64,000 nucleotides of DNA, taken from NCBI GenBank assembly GCA_001630475.1, contig KV419394.1, forward strand, positions 806,001 to 870,000, written 5' to 3'. The position numbers and the translations under genes were made by a program. The notes beneath the pieces were generated by a model. It was not told the DNA's origin. It searched no databases and worked only from the letters and a program-made list of their open reading frames with translations. Of the stretch, positions 36,579 to 47,814 are shown in pieces. The DNA is from Sistotremastrum niveocremeum HHB9708. Lineage: Eukaryota; Basidiomycota; Agaricomycetes; Sistotremastrales; Sistotremastraceae. The stretch's first letter is position 1. The number at the start of each line of letters is the position of its first letter.

Positions 36579-39500
36579 TTACAATCTAGTATTAACCTTT
36601 CCTGAAGATCCACTTTCCGATTTATCCGTGAATCCGAACCTTCCTCCCCACATACGCTGTTTGCGTTCCTTTCGTCCTTCACCAAATTCCTCATTCCATT
36701 TACGCAAATCCACCAGACTCGATAATGACTCTGAAGCAGATGGCGTGATCTCTGATAAGGCTTTGGTGAAGTTCTTATTCGTCAGAACGCGCGTTGCAGA
36801 TGAATCTGCAGATTTCGCGGGCGAAGTGGCACTTTCTTGAACAGCAGCGCCCTCGCTGGGCGTAGAGGGTCTCCACGGCAGATCAACCGTTTCCTTGACA
36901 GAGTCCAGAGCGGCGGACACACATAAGTCTATCAAATCCGAAGTTAGTGTATCGTTGACTTTTAGGAAGGACTACAATACGTTTCAGATCGGAACCTGAA
37001 AAACTTTCCGTCCGTTTAGCAAGATGATTAAGATCGACTTCTGCAGCCAGGGTCTCGTCTCGGAGCAGAATCCTCAGAATCTCTGTGGATGATTAAGACT
37101 CAAGACAACTGGTTCGCTGGGTGTGAATAACCCTCACCTTCTCTTTCCTTTTCGCCGGGAAGATCTACCAGCAAACGTCTAGGAAGTCGACGCAACACCG
37201 CGTCGTCTAAATCGAAAGGCCTGGCCACAGTTCAGTTACGCCACCTCACAAGCTTCGAAGCATTTACCGGTTGGTTGCACCAATAACGATAACATTGTTA
37301 TCTTTGCTGGTCCTTAAACCGTCCATCTCCTGCATGAATTCCGTGATGATGCTTCGGTGTGCCATTGCACCTCCGCTTTCACGAGCTGAGACTCTCGCGC
37401 CGAACAAAGCGTCAATTTCGTCGATGAAAACAACGCATGGCGATAATCGCCTGGCCAATGTAAAGATGCTCCTGACATGTTTCTCGCCCTCTCCCACAAA
37501 CTGGCAGAGTATTTAGCAACGACTGATAGAGCGAGACTAAAGATGAAGACAGACCATGTCCATGACATCTGACGGCTTGATGATCATCATGCGAGCCCCA
37601 CTTTCTCGCGCTAAAGCACGAACGACCAGCGTTTTACCAGTCCCCGGGGGACCAAAGAGTAAAGCACCTGTCATTGAATGCTGCTTCAGAATACCCTGCG
37701 CGAAAGCGTCTGGATGTAACAATGGAAGGGAGACGATAGTCCGGATCGAATCGATTGTATGCGGTGGGAGGTGTACTTCAGAAAATGTCGTAGGCATAGT
37801 CGCTGTAAAACCAAATTAGTAAAGTTGAGTGTGGATGAGAGTTGCCCTACATGGATCCACAATGCATCCTAACAGCCTCTCATCGTGATAATCCAACTCC
37901 TGGTCTTGCTTGAGTTTTTCGATCAGATCCTCCACAGTTTCCGTTTTGGGCTCAGATGTCTGCTCATCATCTTGCTCTGCCTCTGGATCGCTCTCCTTGG
38001 CAGCCTTCCCGACAGACTCAGCTATCCATGTCTTTCTAATGTCACGAGAAGAAAGTTGTGTGGCCCACGCGCTCGATATATCCGTCCATGACACGGGAGT
38101 GGCGTCCAGGGAAATGCTCGACGCATCGCTGTAGTTGGCAGCTACTGTCCTTCCGACGGCTCTGTCGGCGATGTCTTTGGCTGTGACCCATGTCTCCACC
38201 TTGTCCTCCCAATGTTTTAGCATTCGGGCTTGATTATCCATGCTCAGAGTATCAGTTGGGAGACTATCCTCCGATGGTTCTCCTGCATCCACAGAGGACA
38301 ATGAATGGATGGCTTCCTTGTCTACCTCACCGCCAACTGCAGCAATAGCCATGCGGATGATCAGTTCGTTAAGGTGCCGCCGTCTCGAAACCCGGGATAT
38401 CCTCTCCTGACTTAACGATCTCGTCGTCGGCACGATCACAGACGTACGGAAATACGCCGGCGCATTTTCAGAGGCGGAAGAACCGCCGATGCGTTCTCGG
38501 ATTGCAGATCCAAGTGCCCCAGGCAGTCCACCAAACATGCCACCGCTGGAAGACGGGCCTGCGATGACCACGACACCAGAGTTCGGCGAGTCTGAATTGC
38601 CAGAGCCGTTCACAGACGATGCTGGGGGTAGGTAGGGAAGCTCATCGTTCAATGTACCCTTTTCCCATTTCGCGAGACGATTCTTTGTCCGTCGTCCTCT
38701 TGCTTTCATGGCATTTGGGCTCTCGTCCCACTCCGATTTCAATGACTTGTCTGCAGGTAAGTCGACTCCCGAACTTGATTTCATTCTAGGAAAAACAGGT
38801 GGATTGGACGGAACTGGAGACGAAGCAGAGGGAACGAGAGAGGGGGTGATACCAAGGATAATGGTTGTCGGGTTTGATACAGGTGACGAAGGGCGACTAA
38901 TAGGGCCTTGGCGGCGAGCGCGTACGGCAGCGAGCAGGCCGCCATACCACGCTGAGTGAGATGGCGCAATCATCCCAAAATCGCGTATATATATAATGCG
39001 GGGTGAAGGCGCAACTTTTTGAATGACAGGAGATGGGTTTGAAGTGGCCGAGGATGAAGGCTCTATCGGCATATTGACGAGTTCATCGAAAAACAGCTTC
39101 GTCTGTGATTCAGAGCCTCCTCGAGGTGTAGGGGAGAGCATAACCTGACGACTACTTCGACTAGGGACCAGACTAGTGAGGTGAAGTGTTACTGGTTGGG
39201 CGGAGGAGAGCATCCCTTGCATATCCGGCTCGTTGTCATCCTCGAAGACGTCAACGGCCTGTTTAGATGCCTGAGAACGTGTAGGAGGTGGGGGTGGGGC
39301 CGACAGATGAAGAGGGTTATTCGAGATATTGATGGGATTCGCTATATAATGAAGTGAATAAAAACAGTACAAGACATGACGAGTGGGCATACCTTTCCCA
39401 AAAATACCCATCTCTCCAGCGGCGAGCTCACATGCATCCAAAACAACAACGTCCGCTCCCGACCGTCGAGCGAGCTCGCGAACAGTCAGATCCACAATAT

Positions 39501-40017
39501 AATCGCCACCCTCAATAGGGCAGTACAACGCCAGCGTCGGTTCAATAGGTGGACCTGCCCCCGTCGCATACGTAGCACGGTGTTGAGTTTTGGGATGCAA
39601 TGCAATGAGTAGATTATTTAGGCAGTCTTGAAGCAACTCTTCAGGCGGAAGACTTGTCGATGATGAAGATTCGAGGTCGGCATGACTCCAGACAATGTCT
39701 AGGTCTCGAGGCAATGGCAAACTCTCCTTCGTCTCTTTCTCGGCTCTTTTCGTAGATATTCGTTTGGCTCGTAATGATGGCTTGTCGTCTTCTGGTGGGT
39801 TAGGAGGGGGGTCTGGCGAATCAGTAGGAACAGGATCAGTGGTCGCAACAGATGCTCGCAGATGAGATCTCGAAATGCGTCGTGTTTGGGATGGACGAAC
39901 GCTAGGACTGGAAACAGATCTTGCAGGCAGAGAATGGGGTGGAATTAAATTACATAGTGATGCTGGATTTTTGTGCAGAAGAGCTCTGGACCTGTGCAAC
40001 CAGACTTGCGAGTGCAT
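36579..40017 (-). CDS. AAA ATPase of the Msp1/ATAD1-related group, probably mitochondrial
   Basis: The long N-terminal exon begins at the first ATG (40017) with MHSQVWLHRSRALLHKNPAS, basic and without acidic residues, a likely mitochondrial presequence. About 700 residues of low-complexity and unknown sequence follow, with ordered pieces such as LTVRELARRSGADVVVLDAC and SHSAWYGGLLAAVRARRQG. The C-terminal AAA domain has Walker A (GALLFGPPGTGKTLVVRALA), Walker B (PCVVFIDEIDALFGAR), sensor 1 (VIVIGATNRPFDLDDAVLRR) and an arginine finger region (RLPRRLLVDLPGEKER). It ends SSGKVNTRL at 36579. The protein is about 1,050 residues, far longer than Msp1 (about 360). The pattern fits a fungal family of large mitochondrial AAA proteins, but its cellular role is not settled by sequence. 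Confidence 0.88.
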
Positions 40018-40196
40018 GAGTCTGCTGCGATGGAGGTGCGTCACGTGTCGGAAGGGGAAACCGAAGAGTTCGATTATTTTGCCTCGAATGTTCGGGCGAA
40101 CGAGAAAACATATACAGTATCTACTGTCGCGATAACATCCAACAAAATTAAGAGATAATTAGATAGCAAACTAAAAGCAACGATCCTCGTCAACAT

Positions 40197-41172
40197 TCAA
40201 GACCCTCGGCGTCGGCGGTAGGCCAGCTCCTTCCGTTGTTCAGCTCTCTCCATAAGGTCAACACCGACCAGGATCTTCGACGCCTTCCACAGTTGTACAA
40301 CGTTGACAAAGTTCTTGTAGATGCAGACTAGGACTGTCGACATAGCCATGACTTCTGCGTACGTAAAGGAGCCGATCACCGGCGGAGCATTCTTGTAGGA
40401 GTGCATGAGATACAGGGCCACATAGAACATTTCATTCCCAGCGCAGACCAGGAAGAGCGTAGTCTATCGCTCCATCAGGTACGACACAACTTGTCATGAG
40501 GAGGTTTACGCACTGAGTCATTATAATAGTACCACAGGATCCGACTGACATCACTGGTCACGGTTTTATGACTTCTCGCACCAGTTACGAGAGAGCTGAC
40601 CGGCGAACGTAAGGCACGGTTGAAAAATTCACGTCTGAAATAAACGCACCTGTACATATGCATATAATGGCTGCTAAAGTCCAGTGTGATAAGGAATTGG
40701 AAAAGAGTCGCGTAAGAAGGGTAGGCTGAAGAAAGAAAACAGAGAAGGCACGATGTCGTGCATCTGATGGTTTTAGCCCGGAGAACGATTTGTCGCGTGG
40801 AAGTCGCCTACCTATCGGTCACCATGTCCAGAACTGCTCCAAATTTTGAAGTTTGGCCCAGTGCACGCGCAGCCATCCCGTCGAACGCATCGAGCAAACA
40901 CGAAACGCCATACAACACGGTGCAATATTTCGGATGGTCCTCCATAAAGTGAAGTGCGAACCCAGCCAGGATAATTCTAGTATACCCTAGAGGCAATGGC
41001 TGATGAAAACCGTGTACGATCATGCAGGAAACGACGGATAAGCACCTATCAGATTCGGCACGAAGAGGAATACGTTCTCAGAGAAAGACTGCTGTGTAGC
41101 GAGGTCCACTGCGTCTTTGGCGTCGAAAGTACCCACAGAGGGTCGACGGCGAGTAGGGCCATTCTGAGACAT
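40197..41172 (-). CDS. PIS1: CDP-diacylglycerol-inositol 3-phosphatidyltransferase (PI synthase)
   Basis: It makes phosphatidylinositol from CDP-diacylglycerol and myo-inositol. The N-terminus is MSQNGPTRRRPSVGTFDAKD, then SENVFLFVPNLIGYTRIILA, a membrane segment. The signature DGMAARALGQTSKFGAVLDM followed by VTDR matches D-G-x2-A-R-x8-G-x3-D-x3-D. Later exons give YATLFQFLITLDFSSHYMHM, the Pis1-type segment, then TLFLVCAGNEMFYVALYLMH and the ending MERAEQRKELAYRRRRGS. The LD-SHY block is specific to the inositol enzyme and separates it from phosphatidylserine synthase at 34232-35067. Four to five short introns; about 240 residues. The gene follows the AAA ATPase start on the same strand with only 180 bp between. 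Confidence 0.93.
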
Positions 41173-41492
41173 CGTGAGCGACGACCAGCGAACGGAGCAG
41201 GCGGGAAGGTGGAAGTAGCTGCGAGAGAGCGAGACCTGCGTAAATCGCAACTTCCAAGCCGATTCTGGCCGTCATCTTTCGGCATTAGGCCTTCGGCTTA
41301 GACTTTCCTCTCACGAAAGCAAGATTATACAACAACACAAGATGGTATATTCAAGTCAGAGTCAGGGGAGAGAATGCTAATCGATACAGGGTGGGCAATA
41401 GAAACTGCGATATAAAGACACGAGGCAGAAATGGTCGAATAAGATCAAAGCAAGATGATTAAGAGAATATATAGGATAGTGAATGGTCCAGA

Positions 41493-42321
41493 TTAGTGGC
41501 GTTTGCCAACGGTGGGGAGCTCAAGAGAACGAAGAGGGGGCAAACGCGGTCGTTCGCCAGCTCTGACGGGTTCGTAAGACGCAGGATTCACGTCCATGCG
41601 GGCATTATAGATCCAAGGAAAGCCTCCAGGGCCAGCCTGGTCATATTGTGGTCCACGACCACGAGGGTCTTCTGGGGCAAGGCGACGAGGATATTGAGGC
41701 GGTGAGCTGTCGCTCGAAGATGAGGAGCTATATCCGTTCGAGGACGAGGATAAGGAAGGTGTGGGAGAAGAGCCCGAGCGTCCTGTGACGACGGGTTCGA
41801 CAAAACGGTATCTAGTGGGAGGCGAATCGTCTGGTTCTCTACCAGCGGGGTGGGGAGACATGGGCATGTACGCGGTAGAGTCGTGTCCGTGCCTGTAACA
41901 GGAGGTCAATAAACCGCTCCGACAATATAGGCATATATGCAGCTTACTTGGATTTGCAATGGCGACCAAGCGCATCTTTTCTAGTGAATGTGCTTGCACA
42001 CTCGGAGCAGGCACTGCGCGGATAATTAGCATGATCAATAAAGCAGCGTCGCGAAGGACATACTAAGAAGGTTCCTGGTGTTTCTTGACAGTACGCATGT
42101 GGCGGATCAAGTCCCTTTGTTCGGGAAAGATTTTTCCGCAGTCATCAAGTGTGCATTGCCAGCCGTTGGGACCGGGAGCAATAGCAATATCTGCATTGAC
42201 GCGTTAGTTGTGGAGGATGGGGGCTCAGCGTAAGATGCATACCATGTGAATAGGCGTAACGGGATTCGTCTACTTCATCATTGCGATAATATCTCTGAGA
42301 GGTGGTAGCTGGGCGTTGCAT
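41493..42321 (-). CDS. C2H2 zinc-finger protein, probable transcription factor
   Basis: The start at 42321 gives MQRPATTSQRYYRNDEVDES. Two zinc fingers follow across exon junctions: WQCTLDDCGKIFPEQRDLIR continuing HMRTVKKH, and ACSECASTFTRKDALGRHCK continuing SKH. The rest (about 110 residues) is Ser/Pro/Arg-rich and disordered, with VEPVVTGRSGSSPTPSLSSS and the ending LRSLELPTVGKRH. Total length is about 180 residues. Two closely spaced C2H2 fingers suggest DNA binding, but no target or named orthologue can be given. Confidence 0.82.
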
Positions 42322-42930
42322 GATGATTTACTGGAATGCGGGTCAGTGGATGCATGACCAGCAGCAAAGAGCAACCGACTTTTTGGGAGAATGTAAGTGA
42401 GAGGTATATATGAAATATGCGGGGAGTAGAACGATGCGAAGAAAGGGAGAGATGAGAATGCAAGGTGCAGAAGAAAGTAAGCTTGTTGTGAAGACGAAAG
42501 GCATTGGTGGCCTTGCATTTAAGCAGTTGGAAGGTACGATCAGATCTAGCATTTCTTGGAGGAGAAGAATAAGACCGGCCAATGAGGACGAGAGTGGCGA
42601 GTGATTGTTGGATGTGAAGATCTTGTTAACCAAGTTGGTATTGCCTTGGAGACAACTAAGGAAATCCTGAGCAAAGACATTGTAACGAGGAACAAGACAA
42701 CCCTAATCCGGAAACCTCAAAGCGCGCCGTAGTCACCTCCAATCCAGCCATGAACCCGCCACCGGCTCTCCGAAACAGCACAAGACCCATCTCACAGATC
42801 CACACTCATGCTCATACAGAACATAACATAGATATTTGAATTATGGGTATAAACCTGAATAATAAGTTCGCGTAACCGAAACAAAAAGGCATAGTCTAAC
42901 AAATAGTCCTATTATCCGACGCCGACTCCT
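42322..42930. other. intergenic stretch of about 600 bp
   Basis: It lies between the zinc-finger gene start and the SNARE stop codon, both on the minus strand. It holds the zinc-finger promoter and the SNARE 3' UTR. The open frames seen here are short and unlike any family; no RNA gene or repeat was recognised. Confidence 0.5.
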
Positions 42931-44236
42931 TCAACTCGAGTTCTTATTCGCCGCCTTCAATCCTATCGGCAGGCCAACCGCCAACGCGATGACAATCGCG
43001 ATGAGCACGCAGATCCAGAAACAAATGATTCTGCCCCTCCTTGCCCTGCGTGCGCTATCCGTTGCTTTCTCCGTCTGGCGAAGTCTATGATTCCGTCCAT
43101 CAACACTCGCCACATGGCCCCAACAAAAGAACACTCACCCAGACTCCATGTTTTTCTCCACGTCGGCCGCTTGAGTCTCCATCACATTAATCGGATCATC
43201 AGCTTGATCCACGAGGATGGCCATCTGTATTATTGTCAGTCCGGCACAATTGCATCTCGAACAGAGCAAGCACCCACATCCAGGAACAGCTGTCCAAGCT
43301 CTTCAAGGGTTCTCTCTATTTTTTGTATGTCCTCATGCCGATGTTGCACTTCTCGATAGGCCGCTCTGGATTCTCCGTAACGATTAGAATCCAATAACTG
43401 GAATTCTAATGAGACCCTTGATTTACACCGAATGGGAGAGTTGACGCACCGCCTGTTCGAAGATTTGGTCGCCCCTCTGGCTCTCCACTACCGCGGCGAC
43501 TTCCTCAGGGGTAGCATCCGGTTTGACTTGTCGTGAGATTCAGTACTTTTTTCTCATCACGCCGCAGCAGTTGACTCACCAATTTTGAATTGTCTCTCCA
43601 TCTGCTGTCGGTACCGAGTGCGGTACTGCTGTTCCGTCTTCTGATAATTTTTAATCGCTTCCACAAACTTCGCCTTCACCGCGCCGGTCTGCGAGAAGAA
43701 GCAGTTGAATAGGGTGCACACGCGCTGCAGTGACGCTACCAACCTGGTCCTGCATAATTCTAGCATTGGTGCCGGGCGTTGATCGTGCTTTTGCTTCAAG
43801 ACCTTGGATGCGACCCTTGATGTTTGCGGTCAAACTTCGCGTATTCTCAGTCAGAGAGTCCAGTTGGTTAGCGTCCTGCTGCGAGACCGTGTCGTCCAAT
43901 GACCGAAGCGAATTAGATTGAAGGTCAGATATTCTGGAGACATTGCGATTTAATTCTTCAACAGCGTCCTGGATGGATGAAATCTAGAGAAGCACATTCC
44001 AGTTCATGATCAACGAAAACATGTTCGGCTAAAGATAAGACAACGAACTTCGTCATAAAAAGCCGTCATGGGGTCTCCCCCGTTCATTAGAGCAGGTGTT
44101 GAAGGCTCAGCGACCTGGCCCATCTCAAGTCCACTGCCGGCCGGCGTCCCTCTGGCAGCCTAAGCAGAGTAAGCATGAGTCATCCAGTATCGAGCGTATG
44201 TCATACACGCATTGCCGCTAGTCTGTCCCGTGCCAT
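42931..44236 (-). CDS. Qa-SNARE (syntaxin, Sso1/2-like) of the plasma membrane
   Basis: Sso-type syntaxins fuse secretory vesicles with the plasma membrane. The first exon encodes MARDRLAAMR; then AARGTPAGSGLEMGQVAEPS, the Habc helices (AFYDEISSIQDAVEELNRNV, DSLTENTRSLTANIKGRIQG, VEAIKNYQKTEQQYRTRYRQ), the SNARE motif (HEDIQKIERTLEELGQLFLD then MAILVDQADDPINVMETQAA) and a single C-terminal membrane segment (IICFWICVLIAIVIALAVGL) with a short luminal end. Length is about 300 residues, as usual. Odd: where syntaxins have the ionic-layer glutamine (as in LVESQGE or LVIEQQE), this protein reads LVDQADDP, so by a residue-for-residue alignment the key position is Ala and a Pro follows three residues later. 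Confidence 0.92.
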
Positions 44237-44449
44237 GCTTGCAATAAAGTGAATCCAAGAAGAGGAGGGGCAGACGCAAGCAGCTCGGCGGGGGAACGTC
44301 CGAATGAAGTTCCTGAGCCTGTTTAGGTAATAACCGGACACCAATCGGAACTCCGACACTGCTAACATCATGGCTCGTCGTTCCTATAAATTGGCCTGGC
44401 GCGATCTGCATAACTAGTCTCCCATTCTCCAACGTTTCTCTTGCTTACC

Positions 44450-46056
44450 ATGACCATCTCCACCACTACACTCGGAGGCACTGCGTCCAATGTCACCGTA
44501 GCCAAAGTTGCTCACGGCCTCATGCAAATGACGTGAGTGCCGATCTACACTCATCTTGACGATATGCCGATCATTGAGAAACAACAGGTGGACACCCAGC
44601 CCTGTATCCGACGAACAAGCGTTCGAGGCGATCAAAGCTGGAATCGACGCAGCACCTACTGGATCCAAAGTCGTGCTGAATAGCGGTATGTATGCATACA
44701 TGCTATACAGGTATTGAGTCACTGATGATTGCGTTATTGATTGCTAGGTGAATTCTATGGTACCAATCCAAGGACGTCGAACTTGGAGTTGGTGTCTTGG
44801 TTTTTTGAGAAATACCCAGAATATGCCGACAGAGCTTTCTTGTCCGTCAAGGTGAAGAATATTCCACCTTAGTTGGCACACTTCTCATACCCACCAGGGA
44901 GGAACCACTGCCACCGCACTAGAGCCGGACTCATCGTCAGTGCATCTCACGTGCAATATCTTATATCTCATCTTATCTGTAATCAGAGATGCCAATCTTC
45001 GCCGAAGCGTCGACACTACCCTGGAGAAATTGCGTGGTAAGAAGAGGCTCGACCTTTTCCAATGTGCTCGCGTAGACCACAGAGTTTCCATCGAGGAGAC
45101 TATTGGTATGAACTTCTAGATCGTCTCCCAGATCAGTCTTTGATCTTCAATTCAGGCACTTTGGCCACTCTGGTGAAGGAGGGAAAGTTCGACCACATCG
45201 GAATGTCCGAATGCTCTGCGGATACATTGCGCCGAGGCCACGCTGTTCGTTTTGGAAATACAGAACTGACTGACAATATACTTACTATATACTAGGTCCA
45301 TCCCATCAGCATCGTCGAGATCGAAGTCTCGCCCTGGTCGTACGAAGAAGAAACCAAGAAAGGTAGCTGACATCATCTCGTTCTGACGACTGATCTGGAT
45401 TAATGCAAACTTAACAGTGATTGCTACCGCCGAGGAGCTCGGAATTGCTGTAGCGGCATATTCGTACGTTACACCTAATTGGTCCACGCTCTTGTCTAAT
45501 GATGGGCATACAGGCCACTCGGACGTGGCTTCCTGACAGGATCGATCAAGAAGCCCGAAGATCTCAAGGGTAAGGTCCTGAAGCCTTGAAAGCCAAAACA
45601 CAGGGCTCACTCCTGTCTTCAGAAAATGACTTGAGACGCCGACTCGACAGGTTCAAGGACGAGGTATGTTCCTTGTGTCTCTTCGAGTGAAAAGGAGCTG
45701 ATGTGGAATAACAGAACTTGCGACACAACTTGGCCCTTGTCGAAGCCTTGACTACGATTGCTGAGAAGAAGAAGGTAACGCCAGCGCAATTGAGTATTGC
45801 CTGGGTTAGTGCGTTAGGAAAACACGTTCTTCCTCTTCCGGGATCCTCGTGAGTGTTTCAATGGAATGAGGTGATAGCATCAGGGAATTGATTCCCATGT
45901 CACAGCAAAGCGAGTCGAACTCTGGAAAATCTTTCGGCTGGTGACATCCAGTTGTCGAGCGCCGAGTTCGCGGAAATCCAGAAAGTGATCGATGGTCACG
46001 AAGTAAAAGGTCACCGGTACTTCGGGGAAGCGATCAATGCACATTTGTGGGGCTGA
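44450..46056 (+). CDS. aldo-keto reductase, pyridoxal reductase-like (AKR8 group)
   Basis: The enzyme is an NADPH-dependent oxidoreductase with a TIM barrel; close fungal relatives (S. pombe Plr1) reduce pyridoxal to pyridoxine. Exons give [60 protein letters not shown] (catalytic Tyr in EFYG), [89 protein letters not shown] and [20 protein letters not shown]. The end is EAINAHLWG. About 330 residues and eight or more introns. The catalytic Lys is in FLSVKGG. The substrate is inferred from overall resemblance only. Start codons of this gene and the SNARE are 214 bp apart, divergent. Confidence 0.9.
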
Positions 46057-46382
46057 GGGGTGGGACAAAATAAAGTGCCTTGTAACAAAATAGAGAGCGT
46101 TGCCCATATTTGGAAAGTGTTTCTTCCCGTAAAGGAAAACTCAAGACTGCATCCGAATCCCGACAAAATTTACTCGTCGGTTGTCAAGACCCATAGTTCA
46201 ACGTAGTCTTCTTCGGTGGAAGCTTTGCTAAATTGGAGTCTAGCATCCTCACATGATGGCATCTGAAACGACAGCACAACTTCTCGATCACGAAGGAGAA
46301 ATAACGGACGGGGTCTGAGTTCCTTGATGTATTTCATATGTGGCCCTAACGACAAGTCTCGATATCCCAAGTAGTTTGAAAG

Positions 46383-46871
46383 GGCATTAGCTCATATCTT
46401 TTCAAAGTACTGCAAGCCAGCTCCAACTGAGCTTCCCTCGCCTGAAGGTTACCTACTCCACTACAAATCGCTGAATGGTGGTCTTATTCGATATCAGGAT
46501 TGAGAACGCCGCCTGCTGGAGCATCCTTATCTGATGAAGATCTTGATAAATGGGCCATCGATACAAACGGCGAGAAGCTCTCGCAAGACCAGAAGGATGA
46601 GATGAAAGATTACATGGATCTAGATGATGCAGGCAATTTGACGTATGTTACATATATTCTGGACTGAGTCTTATTGAACCTCACGGACTATTACTGCGTA
46701 ACAGATTCCGTGGCTTCCTGCAGATATACCAACTGCAGACGGAAAACGACGAGGCGGAGACGTGGCGCGACCTGGTATAGTCCATGATTTCATGTTGCGC
46801 TGTCACCGGCCTAATGAAATATTCAGGCGAGCCATGGATTTGATCGTGAGCTAAAGTTACGGAAGGACTGA
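46383..46871 (+). CDS. small EF-hand-like protein, 5' end unresolved
   Basis: Four exons (46383-46447, 46498-46642, 46705-46774, 46827-46871) join in frame to give ALAHIFSKYCKPAPTELPSP, EGLRTPPAGASLSDEDLDKW, AIDTNGEKLSQDQKDEMKDY, MDLDDAGNLTFRGFLQIYQL and QTENDEAETWRDLASHGFDR, ending ELKLRKD. The acidic helix-loop-helix around DLDDAGNLTF looks like a degenerate EF hand, lacking the final Glu of a normal calcium loop. I do not recognise a named family. No ATG lies in the first exon and an in-frame stop precedes it, so at least one 5' exon between 46057 and 46380 is missing from this model; 46253 is an obvious ATG, but its frame does not join cleanly. The 3' end overlaps the stop codon of the gene on the other strand. 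Confidence 0.7.
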
Positions 46872-47736
46872 TGACATGTCTTTGACGTCACTGTCATTGG
46901 GTCCGACGGGCAGAACGAGTTTCCAGATTTCAACGCCTTCCCAGTCATCTTTTTCCCAATCCACCATGTTTCGTGCAACCAGCTTGGCCAGTTTGCGATG
47001 AGGAATTCGTGTAGAGTCGAAACTCCACTTCGATTTCGCAATCTCGAAGAATTGGTCGACTAGCTGCGGATCACGGCGTTCAAGACACAGATAACATGGT
47101 GGTCTCCTCAAGGCGTCGGATGTCGATAGAGTCACTAATGCATGTATGGTCCGCAAAAGTGGCTCAATCAGCGCTGGCGAATAAAGCGTATCCGAAGTGA
47201 ATATGAGATCAAAAGGTGGCCCAAGAGCTTCCTCGCTGGGAACGGATGGCTCTGCGGAGATGGAGATTGCATCTGACCACGTCCATGCACTGGGATGAAC
47301 TGTCCAATCCAGTTCTCGGCATTGGACAACACCAGCGGTCGACGGAAGATTTGGAAGATTATTGGCGATATTCCCTGAAAGGACGGAAGAATAGACGGTC
47401 GCTTCGTCGGTGGCAACGACGTCCCATCCAAGCGAACAAAGAGCAAGGCTGATAGAACAGTCTTCAAGGTCATGTTAGAAGACTGATAGATAGTAGTTGC
47501 ACGGACGCAGTCATTCCTATGCCGCTGCCCAGCTCGATGGCACGTGGACGCTGGTTAGCAAGCAGTCGTGGGGGTGCGAGGTCGGCGAGAAAAATGGCCA
47601 TGGCTTGCCCGCCGAGCCAGAGCGTTGTGCCGTTTGTCGTGCCATCGTTGGACTGCACGAGTGTGAAGAGCGAATTGAGGACGGGATAGTGAAGAGCGTC
47701 TATATGCTTAGTTTCATGGGCGGGTCGGATGTTCAT
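46857..47736 (-). CDS. METTL21/FAM86-like protein lysine methyltransferase
   Basis: This is a seven-beta-strand SAM-dependent methyltransferase. The start at 47736 gives MNIRPAHETKHIDALHYPVL. SAM motif I is AIELGSGIGMTAYA... read across an intron (GIGMTA then LALCSLGWDVVATDEATVYS). Motif post I is VVATDE, and PPFDLIFTSDTLYSPALIEP provides the family's D-x-x-Y-like acceptor region. Later: CYLCLERRDPQLVDQFFEIA and DDWEGVEIWKLVLPVG. About 270 residues in two exons. The closest groups by eye are the METTL21 and EFM-type lysine methyltransferases; the substrate is unknown. The 3' end (stop 46857-46859) overlaps the plus-strand EF-hand-like gene by 15 bp. The start is only 78 bp from the RhoGEF start, head-to-head. 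Confidence 0.83.
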
Positions 47737-47814
47737 TCTGGGGAGACTATACAACAGCCGCCTCGTGTTTGAACTCCTCCGTTGGCTTCATTGTACTACT
47801 AATTTCTGCTCTCA

